From Styela clava (taxonomy: Eukaryota > Chordata > Ascidiacea > Stolidobranchia > Styelidae): 64,000 nucleotides of DNA. This document shows, one piece after another, positions 10,079 through 20,311 of the stretch. Every line of letters begins with the position of its first letter. The first letter of the stretch is position 1. The stretch covers positions 8,370,001 through 8,434,000 of the forward strand of contig NC_135261.1 of assembly GCF_964204865.1 (NCBI RefSeq). The letters run 5' to 3'. The notes beneath the pieces were generated by a model. It was not told where the DNA came from. It searched no databases and saw nothing but the letters and a program-made list of their open reading frames with translations. The position numbers and the translations under genes were made by a program.

Positions 10079-10290
10079 TCTTTTGAAATAGATTAAATTT
10101 GTAATTTTTGAACAATATATGATTTGAGTTTCACCCTTCCTCTCTCAGGTTCTCTGTCTTGCGTAATATATCGCAATGTTTCTATTTCTCCATTTCAATA
10201 CTATCTTATCATGTCAGTCCAAAATACCCCAATGTCTGCATAGAGTTTGATTATTTTAAAATCAAGGCTGAAAATGTCGTTTTTTCGATG

Positions 10291-10362
10291 GGCTTGTTGG
10301 TCTAGGGGTATGATTTTCGCTTTCGGTGCGAGAGGTCCCGTGTTTAAATCACGGACGAGACT
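10291..10362 (+). tRNA. Pro-type tRNA with anticodon TCG, PR (T56 subtype)
   Basis: 2,080-bp partner of the copy at 8211, with the same changes. Confidence 0.5.
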
Positions 10363-10515
10363 TCGCTTTTGTATCACTTCCCAGTCTGAATCAATATCTC
10401 ATTTATTAACTTCTCAATATTAGGACAGAATATCTGATCATGTTTTTTGGTTTTTGTATTAAACATCTACATTTATGAACGTCAACTCAGGCGTAATGCA
10501 TTCCTAGTCGTGTGT

Positions 10516-10603
10516 CCTTCGATAGCTCAGTTGGTAGAGCGGTGGACTGTAGTGATAGGAAGCTGATATCCATAGGTCGCTGGTTCGAATCCGGCTCGAA
10601 GGA
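10516..10603 (+). tRNA. tRNA-Tyr(GTA), YB
   Basis: Partner of 8436; intron TGATAGGAAGCTGAT, mature part intact. Confidence 0.92.
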
Positions 10604-10969
10604 TCTTTTGAAATAGATTAAATTTGTAATTTTTGAACAATATATGATTTGAGTTTCACCCTTCCTCTCTCCGGTTCTCTGTCTCTCGTAATATATCGCA
10701 ATGTTTCTATTTCTCCATGTCAATACTATCTTAACCCTCCAGATAAATTTTATAATAGATGAAATTTGTAATTTTTAAAACAATATATGACTTGTGTTTC
10801 ACCTTTCCTCTCTTCGGTTCTCTTTCTTCCGTATTATATGTCAAGGTTTCTATTTATCCATGTCAATACTATCTTAACCTCTGAGTCCAAAATACCCCAA
10901 TGTTTGCAGAGAGTTTGATTATTTTAAAATCAAGGCTCAAAATGTCGTTGTAAACTTCGGCTATTTATG

Positions 10970-11041
10970 GGCTCGTTGGTCTAGGGATATGATTTTCGCT
11001 TTGGGTGCGAGATGTCCCGGGTTCAAATCCTGGACGAGCCC
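10970..11041 (+). tRNA. tRNA-Pro(TGG), PT variant
   Basis: Partner of 8890 with the same four changes. Confidence 0.7.
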
Positions 11042-11189
11042 TTGCTTTTGTATCACTACCCAGTCTGAACCAATGACTCATTTAATAACTTCTCATAATT
11101 CAGACAGAATGCCTGATCATGTGTTTTGGTTTTGGTATTAAACATTTCAATTCATGAATTTTAAATCAGGCGTCATGCCGGAGATATGC

Positions 11190-11277
11190 CCTTCGATAGC
11201 TCAGTTGATAGACCGGTGGACTGTAGGGGTAGAATGCTGAAATCTATAGGTCGCTTGTTCGAATCCTGCTCGAAGGA
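11190..11277 (+). tRNA. tRNA-Tyr-like, class YC, decayed
   Basis: Partner of 9110; two broken T-stem pairs. Confidence 0.38.
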
Positions 11278-11540
11278 ATTTTTTTAATAGGGAGATCTAA
11301 GTAAATTTGTTATGTCTGCATAGACTTTCATTATATTGAATAGGTCGTTGTGAACATCGCCTTTTGTTCAAATCCGGAAAGATTCCTCACTATTGTATAA
11401 TTGCCCATTCAAGATCAAATTTTTACTTAATAATAACAATTTCTCATCAATCTGACAGATTGTCCGATCATGTGTTTTTTTCATGTTATATCTCAATTTA
11501 TGAACTCCAACTCAGGAGTAATGCTTCCATAGGCGTGTGT

Positions 11541-11628
11541 CCTTCGATAGCTCAGTTGGTAGAGCGGTGGACTGTAGTGATACAAAGCTGATATCCATAG
11601 GTCGCTGGTTCGAATCCGGCTCGAAGGA
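11541..11628 (+). tRNA. tRNA-Tyr(GTA), YA consensus
   Basis: Partner of 9461, no change. Confidence 0.95.
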
Positions 11629-11845
11629 GCTTTTGAAACAGATGAATTTTTACACAATATATGATTTGAGTTTCCCCCTTCCCCTCTCCGGTTCTCTGTC
11701 TTACGTAATATATCGCAATATTTCTCTTTCTCCATTTCAATGCTATCTTATCATGTCAGTCCAAAATACCCCAATATCTGCATAGAGTTTAAGTTTTTCA
11801 AAAATGAACGCTGAAAATGTCGTTGTAAACCTCAAGCTATCGATT

Positions 11846-11917
11846 GGCTCGTTGGTCTATGTGCATGATTCTCGCTTTCGGTGCAAGAGGTCCCGTGTTC
11901 AAATCACGGACGAGACT
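11846..11917 (+). tRNA. Pro-type tRNA with anticodon TCG, PR
   Basis: Partner of 9766; C29-A41 mismatch. Confidence 0.5.
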
Positions 11918-12070
11918 TCGCTTTTGTATCACTTCCCAGTCTGAACCAATATCTCATTTATTAACTTCTCGATATTAGGACAGAATATGTGATCATGTTT
12001 TTTGGTTTTTGTATTAAACATCTCCATTTATGAACGTCAACTCAGGCGTAATGCATTCCTAGTCGTGTGA

Positions 12071-12158
12071 CCTTCGATAGCTCAGTTGGTAGAGCGGTGG
12101 ACTGTAGTGATAGAAAGCTGATATCCATAGGTCGCTGGTTCGAATCCGGCTCGAAGGA
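12071..12158 (+). tRNA. tRNA-Tyr(GTA), YB consensus
   Basis: Partner of 9991, no change. Confidence 0.94.
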
Positions 12159-12524
12159 TCTTTTGAAATAGATTAAATTTGTAATTTTTGAACAATATAT
12201 GATTTGAGTTTCACCCTTCCTCTCTCCGGTTCTCTGTCTTTCGTAATATATCGCAATGTTTCTATTTCTCCATGTCAATACTATCTTAACCTTCCAGATA
12301 AATTTTATAATAGATGAAATTTGTAATTTTTAAAACAATATATGACTTGAGTTTCACCTTTCCTCTCTCCGGTTCTCTTTCTTCCGTATTATATGTCAAG
12401 GTTTCTATTTATCCATGTCAATACTATTTTAACCTCTGAGTCCAAAATACCCCAATGTTTGCATAGAGTTTGATTATTTTAAAATCAAGGCTCAAAATGT
12501 CGTTGTAAACTTTGGCTATTGATG

Positions 12525-12596
12525 GGCTCGTTGGTCTAGGGGTATGATTCTCGCTTTGGGTGCGAGAGGTCTCGGGTTCAAATCCCGGACGAGCCC
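12525..12596 (+). tRNA. tRNA-Pro(TGG), PT, terminator lost
   Basis: C49 to T gives a T49-G65 wobble. The usual TTTT just downstream is deleted (CTTGC runs straight into TGAACC), so the nearest T4 run is over 50 bases away. Confidence 0.75.
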
Positions 12597-12724
12597 TTGC
12601 TGAACCAATGACTCATTTAATAACTTCTCATAATTCAGACAGAATGTCTGATCATGTGTTTTGGTTTTTGTATTAAACATTTCAATTCATGAATTTTAAA
12701 TCAGGCGTCATACCGGAGATATGC

Positions 12725-12812
12725 CCTTCGATAGCTCAGTTGATAGATCGGTGGACTGTAGGGGTAGAATGCTGAGGTCTATAGGTCGCTGGTTCGAATC
12801 CGGCTCGAAGGA
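12725..12812 (+). tRNA. tRNA-Tyr-like, class YC
   Basis: G24 is T here instead of the usual YC C24, still mismatched with C11. A38 to G. Confidence 0.45.
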
Positions 12813-13075
12813 ATTTTTTTAATAGGGAGATCTAAGTAAATTTGTTATGTCTGCATAGACTTTCATTATATTGAATAGGTCGTTGTGAACATCGCCTTTT
12901 GTTCAAATCCGGAAAGATTCCTCACTATTGTATAACTGCCCATTCAAGATCAAATTTTTACTTAATAATAACAATTTCTCATCAATCTGACAGATTGTCC
13001 GACCATGTGTTTTTTTCATGTTTTATCTCTATTTATGAACTCCAACTCAGGAATAATGCTTCCATAGACGTGTGT

Positions 13076-13163
13076 CCTTCGATAGCTCACTTGGTAGAGC
13101 CGTGGGCTGTAGTGATACAAAGCTGATATCCATAGGTCGCTGGTTCGAATCCGGCTCGAAGCA
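13076..13163 (+). tRNA. tRNA-Tyr(GTA), YA, G15C/G26C type
   Basis: G15 to C, G26 to C and A31 to G. G72 to C breaks the terminal acceptor pair. Confidence 0.5.
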
Positions 13164-13375
13164 GCTTTTGAAACAGATGAAATTTGTAAGTTTTAAACAA
13201 TATATGATTTGAGTTTCACCCTTCCTCTCTCAGGTTCTCTGCCTTGCGTAATATATCGCAATGTTTCTATTTCTCCATTTCAATACTATCTTATCATGTC
13301 AGTCCAAAATACACCATTGTCTGCATAGAGTTTGATTATTTTAAAATCAAGGCTGAAAATGTCGTTTTTTCGATG

Positions 13376-13447
13376 GGCTCGTTGGTCTAGGGGTATGATT
13401 TTCGCTTTCGGTGCGAGAGGTCCCGTGTTTAAATCACGGATGAGACT
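13376..13447 (+). tRNA. Pro-type tRNA with anticodon TCG, PR (T56 subtype)
   Basis: PT-like D-loop, C27 to T, C56 to T, and C67 to T (wobble with G6). Confidence 0.5.
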
Positions 13448-13600
13448 TCGCTTTTGTATCACTTCCCAGTCTGAACCAATATCTCATTTATTAACTTCTC
13501 AATATTAGGACAGAATATCTGATCATGTTTTTTGGTTTTTGTATTAAACATCTACATTTATGAACGTCAACTCAGGCGTAATGCATTCCTAGTCGTGTGT

Positions 13601-13688
13601 CCTTCGATAGCTCAGTTGGTAGAGCGGTGGACTGTAGTGATAGGAAGCTGATATCCATAGGTCGCTGGTTCGAATCCGGCTCGAAGGA
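13601..13688 (+). tRNA. tRNA-Tyr(GTA), YB
   Basis: Mature part intact; intron TGATAGGAAGCTGAT. Confidence 0.92.
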
Positions 13689-14053
13689 TCTTTTGAAATA
13701 GATTAAATTTGTAATTTTTGAACAATATATGATTTGAGTTTCACCCTTCCTCTCTCCGGTTCTCTGTCTCTCGTAATATATCGCAATGTTTCTATTTCTC
13801 CATGTCAATACTATCTTAACCCTCCAGATAAATTTTATAATAGATGAAATTTGTAATTTTTAAAACAATATATGACTTGTGTTTCACCTTTCCTCTCTCC
13901 GGTTCTCTTTCTTCCGTATTATATGTCAAGGTTTCTATTTATCCATGTCAATACTATCTTAACCTCTGAGTCCAAAATACCCCAATGTTTGCTTGAGTTT
14001 GATTATTTTAAAATCAAGGCTCAAAATGTCGTTGTAAACTTCGGCTATTTATG

Positions 14054-14125
14054 GGTTCGTTGGTCTAGGGGTATGATTCTCGCTTTGGGTGCGAGAGGTC
14101 CCGGGTTCAAATCCCGGACGAGCCC
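14054..14125 (+). tRNA. tRNA-Pro(TGG), PT variant
   Basis: Only C3 to T (wobble with G70). Confidence 0.88.
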
Positions 14126-14273
14126 TTGCTTTTGTATCACTACCCAGTCTGAACCAATGACTCATTTAATAACTTCTCTTAATTCAGACAGAATGTCTGA
14201 TCATGTGTTTTGGTTTTTGTATTAAACATTTCAAATCATGAATTTTAAATCAGGCGTCATGCCGGAGATATGC

Positions 14274-14361
14274 CCTTCGATAGCTCAGTTGATAGACCGG
14301 TGGACTGTAGGGGTAGAATGCTGAGATCTATAGGTTGCTGATTCGAATCCGGCTCGAAGGA
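14274..14361 (+). tRNA. tRNA-Tyr-like, class YC
   Basis: YC with C48 to T and the A53-C61 mismatch. Confidence 0.45.
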
Positions 14362-14664
14362 ATTTTTTTAATAGGGAGATCTAAGTAAATTTGTTATGTC
14401 TGCATAGACTTTCATTATATTGAATATTTTGTTGTGAACATAGCCTTTTGTTCAAATCCGGGACGATTCCTCACTATTGTATAACTGCCCAGTCGAGTTC
14501 AAATTTTTACCTTATAATAACAATTTCTCATCAATCTGACAGATTGTCCCATCATGTGTTTTTTTCATGTTTTATCTCAATTTATGAACTCCAACTCAGG
14601 AGCCCATTCAAGATTAAATTTTAACTTAATAATAATAATTTCTCATCAATCTGACAGATTGTCC

Positions 14665-14736
14665 GGCTCGTTGGTCTAGGGGTATGATTCTCGCTCTGGG
14701 TGCGAGAGGTCCCGGGTTCAAATCTCGGACGAGCCC
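14665..14736 (+). tRNA. tRNA-Pro(TGG), PT with C33
   Basis: The loop is TCTGGGT, so the invariant U33 is replaced by C. C62 to T pairs as a wobble. It is spacer-fused like the copy at 899. Decoding ability is doubtful. Confidence 0.6.
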
Positions 14737-14885
14737 TTGCTTTTGTATCACTACCCAGTCTGAACCAATGACTCATTTAATAACTTCTCATAATTCAGAC
14801 AGAATGTTTTGATCATGTGTTTTGGTTTTTGTATTAAACATTTCAATTCATGAATTTTAAATCAGGGTTCATGCCGGAGATATGC

Positions 14886-14973
14886 CCTTTGATAGCTCAG
14901 TTGATATACCGGAGGACTGTAGGGGTAAAATGCTGAGATCTACAGGTCGCTGGTTCGAATCCGACTCGAAGGA
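14886..14973 (+). tRNA. tRNA-Tyr-like, class YC, decayed
   Basis: C5 to T. D-arm ...GATATACC, anticodon stem GAGGA against TCTAC, and C50-A64 mismatch. Confidence 0.35.
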
Positions 14974-15348
14974 ATTTTTTTAATAGGGAGATCTAATGAA
15001 TTTGTTATGTCTGCATAGACTTTCATTATATTAAATATTTCGTTGTGAACATCGCCCTTTGTTCAAATCCGGGACGATTCCTCACTATTGTATAACTGCC
15101 CAGTCGAGATCAAATTTTTACCTTATAATAACAATTTCTCATCAATCTGACAGATTGTCCCATCATGTGTTTTTTATGTTTTATCTCAATTTATGAACTC
15201 CAACTCAGGAGCCCATACAAGATCAAATCTTTACTTAATAATAACAATTTCCATCAATCTGACTGATTGTCCGATCATGTTTTTTTTTTCATGTTTAATC
15301 TTAATTTAGGAACTCCACCTCTGGAGTAATGCTTCCATGGACGTGTGT

Positions 15349-15436
15349 CCTTCGATAGCTCAGTTGGTAGAGCGGTGGACTGTAGTGATACAAAGCTGAT
15401 ATCCATAGGTCGCTGGTTCGAATCCGGCTCGCAGGA
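15349..15436 (+). tRNA. tRNA-Tyr(GTA), YA variant
   Basis: Only A69 to C, leaving T4-C69 unpaired in the acceptor stem. Confidence 0.75.
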
Positions 15437-15741
15437 GCTTTTGAAACAGATGAAATTTGTAATTTTTAAGCAATATATGATTTGAGTTTCACCCTTCCGC
15501 TCTCCGATTCTCTGTCTTACGTAATATATCGCAATGTTTCTATTTCTCCATTTCGATACTATCTTATCCTGTCAGTCCAAAATACCCCAATGTCTGAATA
15601 GAGTTTAAGCATTTCAAAAATGAACGCTGAAAATGTCGTTGTAAACCTCAAGCTATCATGTGATCCGATCATGTTTTTTTTTCATGTTTTATCTCTATTT
15701 ATGAACTCCAACTCAGGAGTAATGCTTCCATAGACGTGTGT
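15437..15741 (+). repeat. Spacer from which a PR gene has been deleted (representative)
   Basis: Two YA genes follow each other here. The post-Tyr spacer runs to CTCAAGCTATC, directly before where PR would begin, and then jumps to the middle of the spacer that precedes the next Tyr gene (TGTGATCCGATCATG). The same junction is at about 6,214, 7,825, 28,806, 38,840 and 44,633. No other gene is visible in these stretches of about 300 bp. Confidence 0.7.
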
Positions 15742-15829
15742 CCTTCGATAGCTCACTTGGTAGAGCCGTGGGCTGTAGTGATACAAAGCTGATATCCATA
15801 GGTCGCTGGTTCGAATCCGGCTCGAAGCA
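15742..15829 (+). tRNA. tRNA-Tyr(GTA), YA, G15C/G26C type
   Basis: G15 to C, G26 to C, A31 to G and C1-C72 mismatch, as at 13076. Confidence 0.5.
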
Positions 15830-16041
15830 GCTTTTGAAACAGATGAAATTTGTAAGTTTTAAACAATATATGATTTGAGTTTCACCCTTCCTCTCTCAGG
15901 TTCTCTGTCTTGCGTAATATATCGCAATGTTTCTATTTCTCCATTTCAATACTATCTTATCATGTCAGTCCAAAATACCCCAATGTCTGCATAGAGTTTG
16001 ATTATTTTAAAATCAAGGCTGAAAATGTCGTTTTTTCGATG

Positions 16042-16113
16042 GGCTCGTTGGTCTAGGGGTATGATTTTCGCTTTCGGTGCGAGAGGTCCCGTGTTTAAAT
16101 CACGGATGAGACT
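16042..16113 (+). tRNA. Pro-type tRNA with anticodon TCG, PR (T56 subtype)
   Basis: Same sequence as the copy at 13376. Confidence 0.5.
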
Positions 16114-16266
16114 TCGCTTTTGTATCACTTCCCAGTCTGAACCAATATCTCATTTATTAACTTCTCAATATTAGGACAGAATATCTGATCATGTTTTTTG
16201 GTTTTTGTATTAAACATCTACATTTATGAACGTCAACTCAGGCGTAATGCACACCTAGTCGTGTGT

Positions 16267-16354
16267 CCTTCGATAGCTCAGTTGGTAGAGCGGTGGACTG
16301 TAGTGATAGGAAGCTGATATCCATAGGTCGCTGGTTCGAATCCGGCTCGAAGGA
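16267..16354 (+). tRNA. tRNA-Tyr(GTA), YB
   Basis: Mature part intact; intron TGATAGGAAGCTGAT. Confidence 0.92.
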
Positions 16355-16721
16355 TCTTTTGAAATAGATTAAATTTTTAAATTTTTGAACAATATATGAT
16401 TTGAGTTTCACCCTTCCTCTCTCCGGTTCTCTGTCTCTCGTAATATATCGCAATGTTTCTATTTCTCCATGTCAATACTATCTTAACCCTCCAGATAAAT
16501 TTTATAATAGATGAAATTTGTAATTTTTAAAACAATATATGACTTGTGTTTCACCTTTCCTCTCTCCGGTTCTCTTTCTTCCGTATTATATGTCAAGGTT
16601 TCTATTTATCCATGTCAATACTATCTTAACCTCTGAGTCCAAAATACCCCAATGTTTGCAGAGAGTTTGATTTTTTTAAAATCAAGGCTCAAAATGTCGT
16701 TGTAAACTTCGGCTATTTATG

Positions 16722-16793
16722 GGCTCGTTGGTCTAGGGGTATGATTTTCGCTTTGGGTGCGAGAGGTCTCGGGTTCAAATCCCGGACGAGCCC
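16722..16793 (+). tRNA. tRNA-Pro(TGG), PT variant
   Basis: C27 to T and C49 to T, both compatible with wobble pairs. Confidence 0.82.
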
Positions 16794-16941
16794 TTGCTTT
16801 TGTATCACTACCCAGTCTGAACCAATGACTCATTTAATAACTTCTCATAATTCAGACAGAATGTCTGATCATGTGTTTTGGTTTTTGTCTTAAACATTTC
16901 AATTCATGAATTTTAAATCAGGCGTCATACCGGAGATATGC

Positions 16942-17029
16942 CCTTCGGTAGCTCAGTTGATAGACCGGTGGACTGTAGAGGTAGAATGCTGAGGTCTATA
17001 GGTCGCTTGTTCGAATCCGGCTCGAAGGA
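16942..17029 (+). tRNA. tRNA-Tyr-like, class YC
   Basis: A7 to G, A38 to G and G52 to T (T52-C62 mismatch). Intron AGGTAGAATGCTGAG. Confidence 0.4.
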
Positions 17030-17292
17030 ATTTTTTTAATAGGGAGATCTAAGTAAATTTGTTATGTCTGCATAGACTTTCATTATATTGAATAGGTCGT
17101 TGTGAACATCGCCTTTTGTTCAAATCCGGAAAGATTCCTCACTATTGTATAACTGCCCATTCAAGATCAAATTTTTACCTAATAATAACAATTTCTCATC
17201 AATCTGACAGATTGTCCGATCATGTGTTTTTTTCATGTTATATCTCAATTTATGAACTCCAACTCCGGAGTAATGCTTCTATAGACGAGTGT

Positions 17293-17380
17293 CCTTCGAT
17301 AGCTCAGTTGGTAGAGCGGTGGACTGTAGTGATACAAAGCTGATATCCATAGGTCGCTGGTTCGAATCCGGCTCGAAGGA
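17293..17380 (+). tRNA. tRNA-Tyr(GTA), YA consensus
   Basis: No change from the YA consensus. Confidence 0.95.
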
Positions 17381-17605
17381 GCTTTTGAAACAGATGAAAT
17401 TTGTAATTTTTACACAATATATGATTTGAGTTTCCCCCTTCCCCTCTCCGGTTCTCTGTCTTACGTAATATATCGCAATATTTCTATTTCTCCATTTCAA
17501 TGCTATCTTATCCTGTCAGTCCAAAATACCCCAATATCTGCATAGAGTTTAAGTATTTCAAAAATGAACGCTGAAAATGTCGTTGTAAACCTCAAGCTAT
17601 CGATT

Positions 17606-17677
17606 GGCTCGTTGGTCTATGTGTATGATTCTCGCTTTCGGTGCAAGAGGTCCCGTGTTCAAATCACGGACGAGACT
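17606..17677 (+). tRNA. Pro-type tRNA with anticodon TCG, PR
   Basis: C29-A41 mismatch; otherwise PR consensus. Confidence 0.55.
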
Positions 17678-17830
17678 TCGCTTTTGTATCACTTCCCAGT
17701 CTGAACCAATATCTCATTTATTAACTTCTCGATATTAGGACAGAATATCTGATCATGTTTTTTGGTTTTTGTATTAAAAATCTCCATTTATGAACGTCAA
17801 CTCAGGCGTAATGCATTCCTAGTCGTGTGA

Positions 17831-17918
17831 CCTTCGATAGCTCAGTTGGTAGAGCGGTGGACTGTAGTGATAGAAAGCTGATATCCATAGGTCGCTGGTT
17901 CGAATCCGGCTCGAAGGA
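17831..17918 (+). tRNA. tRNA-Tyr(GTA), YB consensus
   Basis: No change from the YB consensus. Confidence 0.94.
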
Positions 17919-18284
17919 TCTTTTGAAATAGATTAAATTTGTAATTTTTGAACAATATATGATTTGAGTTTCACCCTTCCTCTCTCCGGTTCTCTGTCTT
18001 TTGTAATATATCGCAATGTTTCTATTTCTCCATGTCAATACTATCTTAACCTTCCAGATAAATTTTATAATAGATGAAATTTGTAATTTTTAAAACAATA
18101 TATGACTTGAGTTTCACCTTTCCTCTCTCCGGTTCTCTTTCTTCCGTATTATATGTCAAGGTTTCTATTTATCCATGTCAATACTATCTTAACCTCTGAG
18201 TCCAAAATACCCCAATGTTTGCATAGAGTTTGATTATTTTAAAATCAAGGCTCAAAATGTCGTTGTAAACTTCGGCTATTGATG
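17919..18284 (+). repeat. Spacer after YB holding a second, gene-less Tyr spacer (representative)
   Basis: This 366-bp stretch has no gene. The first part is the usual spacer after a Tyr gene. From about 18,050 the same spacer repeats (GATGAAATTTGTAATTTTTA onward), but no Tyr gene precedes it. The conserved Pro upstream block follows near the right end. The same arrangement lies at 1608-1972, 3293-3658, 4856-5222, 6925-7289, 8524-8889, 10604-10969, 12159-12524, 13689-14053, 16355-16721, 25295-25660, 26838-27202, 35329-35694, 36872-37236, 39538-39903, 41101-41466, 42665-43029, 45331-45696, 46894-47259 and 63252-63617. The counterpart at 54884-55106 has lost the second spacer. Confidence 0.75.
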
Positions 18285-18356
18285 GGCTCGTTGGTCTAGG
18301 GGTCTGATTCTCGCTTTGGGTGCGAGAGGTCCCGGGTTCAGATCCCAGACGAGCCC
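18285..18356 (+). tRNA. tRNA-Pro(TGG), PT with G58
   Basis: A58 to G in the T-loop spoils the B box, G64 to A breaks a T-stem pair, and there is one D-loop A to C. Anticodon arm intact. Confidence 0.6.
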
Positions 18357-18504
18357 TTGCTTTTGTATCACTACCCAGTCTGAACCAATGACTCATTTAA
18401 TAACTTCTCATAATTCAGACAGAATGTCTGATCATGTGTTTTGGTTTTTGTATTAAACATTTCAATTCATGAATTTTAAATCAGGCGTCATGCCGGAGAT
18501 ATGC

Positions 18505-18592
18505 CCTTCGATAGCTCAGTTGATAGACCGGTGGACTGTAGGGGTAGAATTCTGAGATCTATAGGTCGCTGGTTCGAATCCAGCTCGAAGGA
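18505..18592 (+). tRNA. tRNA-Tyr-like, class YC
   Basis: G63 to A turns a T51-G63 wobble into a T-A pair. Intron GGGTAGAATTCTGAG. Confidence 0.5.
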
Positions 18593-18856
18593 ACTTTTTT
18601 AATAGGGAGATCTAAGTAAATTTGTTATGTCTGCATAGACTTTCATTATATTGAATAGGTCGTTGTGAACATCGCCTTTTGTTCAAATCCGGAAAGATTC
18701 CTCACTATTGTATAAATGCCCATTCAAGATCAAATTTTTACTTAATAATAACAATTTCTCATCAATCTGACAGATTGTCCGATCATGTTTTTTTTTTCAT
18801 GTTATATCTCAATTTATGAACTCCAACTCAGGAGTAATGCTTCCATAGACGTGTGT

Positions 18857-18944
18857 CCTTCGATAGCTCAGTTGGTAGAGCGGTGAACTGTAGTGATACA
18901 AAGCTGATATCCATAGGTCGCTGGTTCGGATCCGGCTCGAAGGA
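18857..18944 (+). tRNA. tRNA-Tyr(GTA), YA variant
   Basis: G30 to A breaks an anticodon-stem pair; A58 to G in the T-loop. It is the left edge of the 10,034-bp duplication. Confidence 0.6.
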
Positions 18945-19169
18945 GCTTTTGAAACAGATGAAATTTGTAATTTTTACACAATAAATGATTTGAGTTTCAC
19001 CCTTCCTCTCTCCGGTTCTCTGTCTTACGTAATATATCGCAATATTTCTATTTCTCCATTTCAATACTATCTTATCCTGTCAGTCCAAAATACCCCAATA
19101 TCTGCATAGAGTTTAAGTATTTCAAAAATGAACGCTGAAAATGTCGTTGTAAACCTCAAGCTATCGATT

Positions 19170-19241
19170 GGCTCGTTGGTCTATTTGTATGATTCTCGCT
19201 TTCGGTGCGAGAGGTCCAGTGTTCAAATCACGGACGACACT
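19170..19241 (+). tRNA. Pro-type tRNA with anticodon TCG, PR, decayed
   Basis: C50 to A and G70 to C break T-stem and acceptor pairs beyond the usual G2-A71. Confidence 0.4.
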
Positions 19242-19394
19242 TCGATTTTGTATCACTTCCCAGTCTGAACCAATATCTCATTTATTAACTTCTCGATATT
19301 AGGACAGAATATCCGATCATGTTTTTTGGTTTTTGTATTAAACATCTCCATTTATGAACGTCAACTCAGGCGTAATGCATTCCTAGTCGTGTGA

Positions 19395-19482
19395 CCTTCG
19401 ATAGCTAAGTTGATAGAGCGGTGGACTGTAGTGATAGAAAGCTGATATCCATAGGTCGCTGGTTCGAATCCGGCTCGAAGGA
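19395..19482 (+). tRNA. tRNA-Tyr(GTA), YB variant
   Basis: C13 to A breaks a D-stem pair and alters the A box; G19 to A. It lies about 300 bp upstream of LINE copy 1. Confidence 0.6.
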
Positions 19483-19904
19483 TCTTTTGAAATAGATTAA
19501 ATTTGTAATTTTTGAACAATATATGATTTGAATTTCACCCTTCCTCTCTCCGGTTCTCTGTCTTTCGTAATATATCGCAATGTTTCTATTTCTCCATGTC
19601 AATACTATCTTAACATTCCAGATAAATTTTATAATAGATGAAATTTGTAATTTTTAAAACAATATATGACTTGAGTTTCACCTTTCCTCTCTCCGGTTCT
19701 CTTTCTTCCGTATTATATGTCAAGGTTTCTATTTATCCATGTCAATACTATCTTAACCTCTGAGTCCAAAATACCCCTATTCGCTATTTGATTAAGATCT
19801 ACAGGTTTTAAAAACTAACCTAAAACTAGCAGAATAGTCTAACTGAATCATCACTGTGTACTTCAACATCAATTCCAGCATATAAGTCAATCATCTATAA
19901 CAAC

Positions 19905-20297
19905 ATGGCTTCGCAGCCCAAGCAATCCCTGACCAGGAGTCTCCCGGATCCTGGCCTTTCACCAATTGACCCCTTGACGCAACAACAGGAGGGGCAAGCT
20001 AACTTCCAGATGAATCTCTAGGAGGCAATACAAAGAAATATAGTATACCAATTACCATCTTTTATTGCCAAATGCCTTGCCGAAAACTTCAACTCCGCGA
20101 ACTTCACCTCTGAATACCTGCCTATGAGTCCTGGGCTAAAAGAATGTATGGAGGACCAAATGGTGTCTCTAAAAGAAATAAAACAAGATCTAGCTTCTAT
20201 TAAAGAATCTCAAAGTTTTCAATCAACAAAATATGATGAGATTATTGCCAAGCAAAAAATAACAGATGACAAACTTATGCTCTATGGCAAAAAATAG
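19905..20297 (+). pseudogene. LINE ORF1 N-terminal part, copy 1, with stop codon
   Basis: The ATG and reading frame match the 130-codon N-terminal part found in the other copies. Codon 39 (20019-20021) is TAG where the others have CAG. A second difference changes the codon for Gly in PIGPLT to Asp. The product is therefore cut to 38 residues unless the stop is read through. Confidence 0.85.
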
Positions 20298-20311
20298 GAG
20301 ATCTAGAAGAG

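Larger units (their letters stand above)
8033..12192 (+). repeat. 2,080-bp tandem duplication
   Basis: The segment from about 8,033 to 10,112 is repeated at about 10,113 to 12,192. Every gene recurs at +2,080: PR 8211/10291, YB 8436/10516, PT 8890/10970, YC 9110/11190, YA 9461/11541, PR 9766/11846, YB 9991/12071. I saw no differences between the two units on reading them, so it is one of the youngest duplications here. The edges fall in the spacer just after a Tyr gene. Confidence 0.9.
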
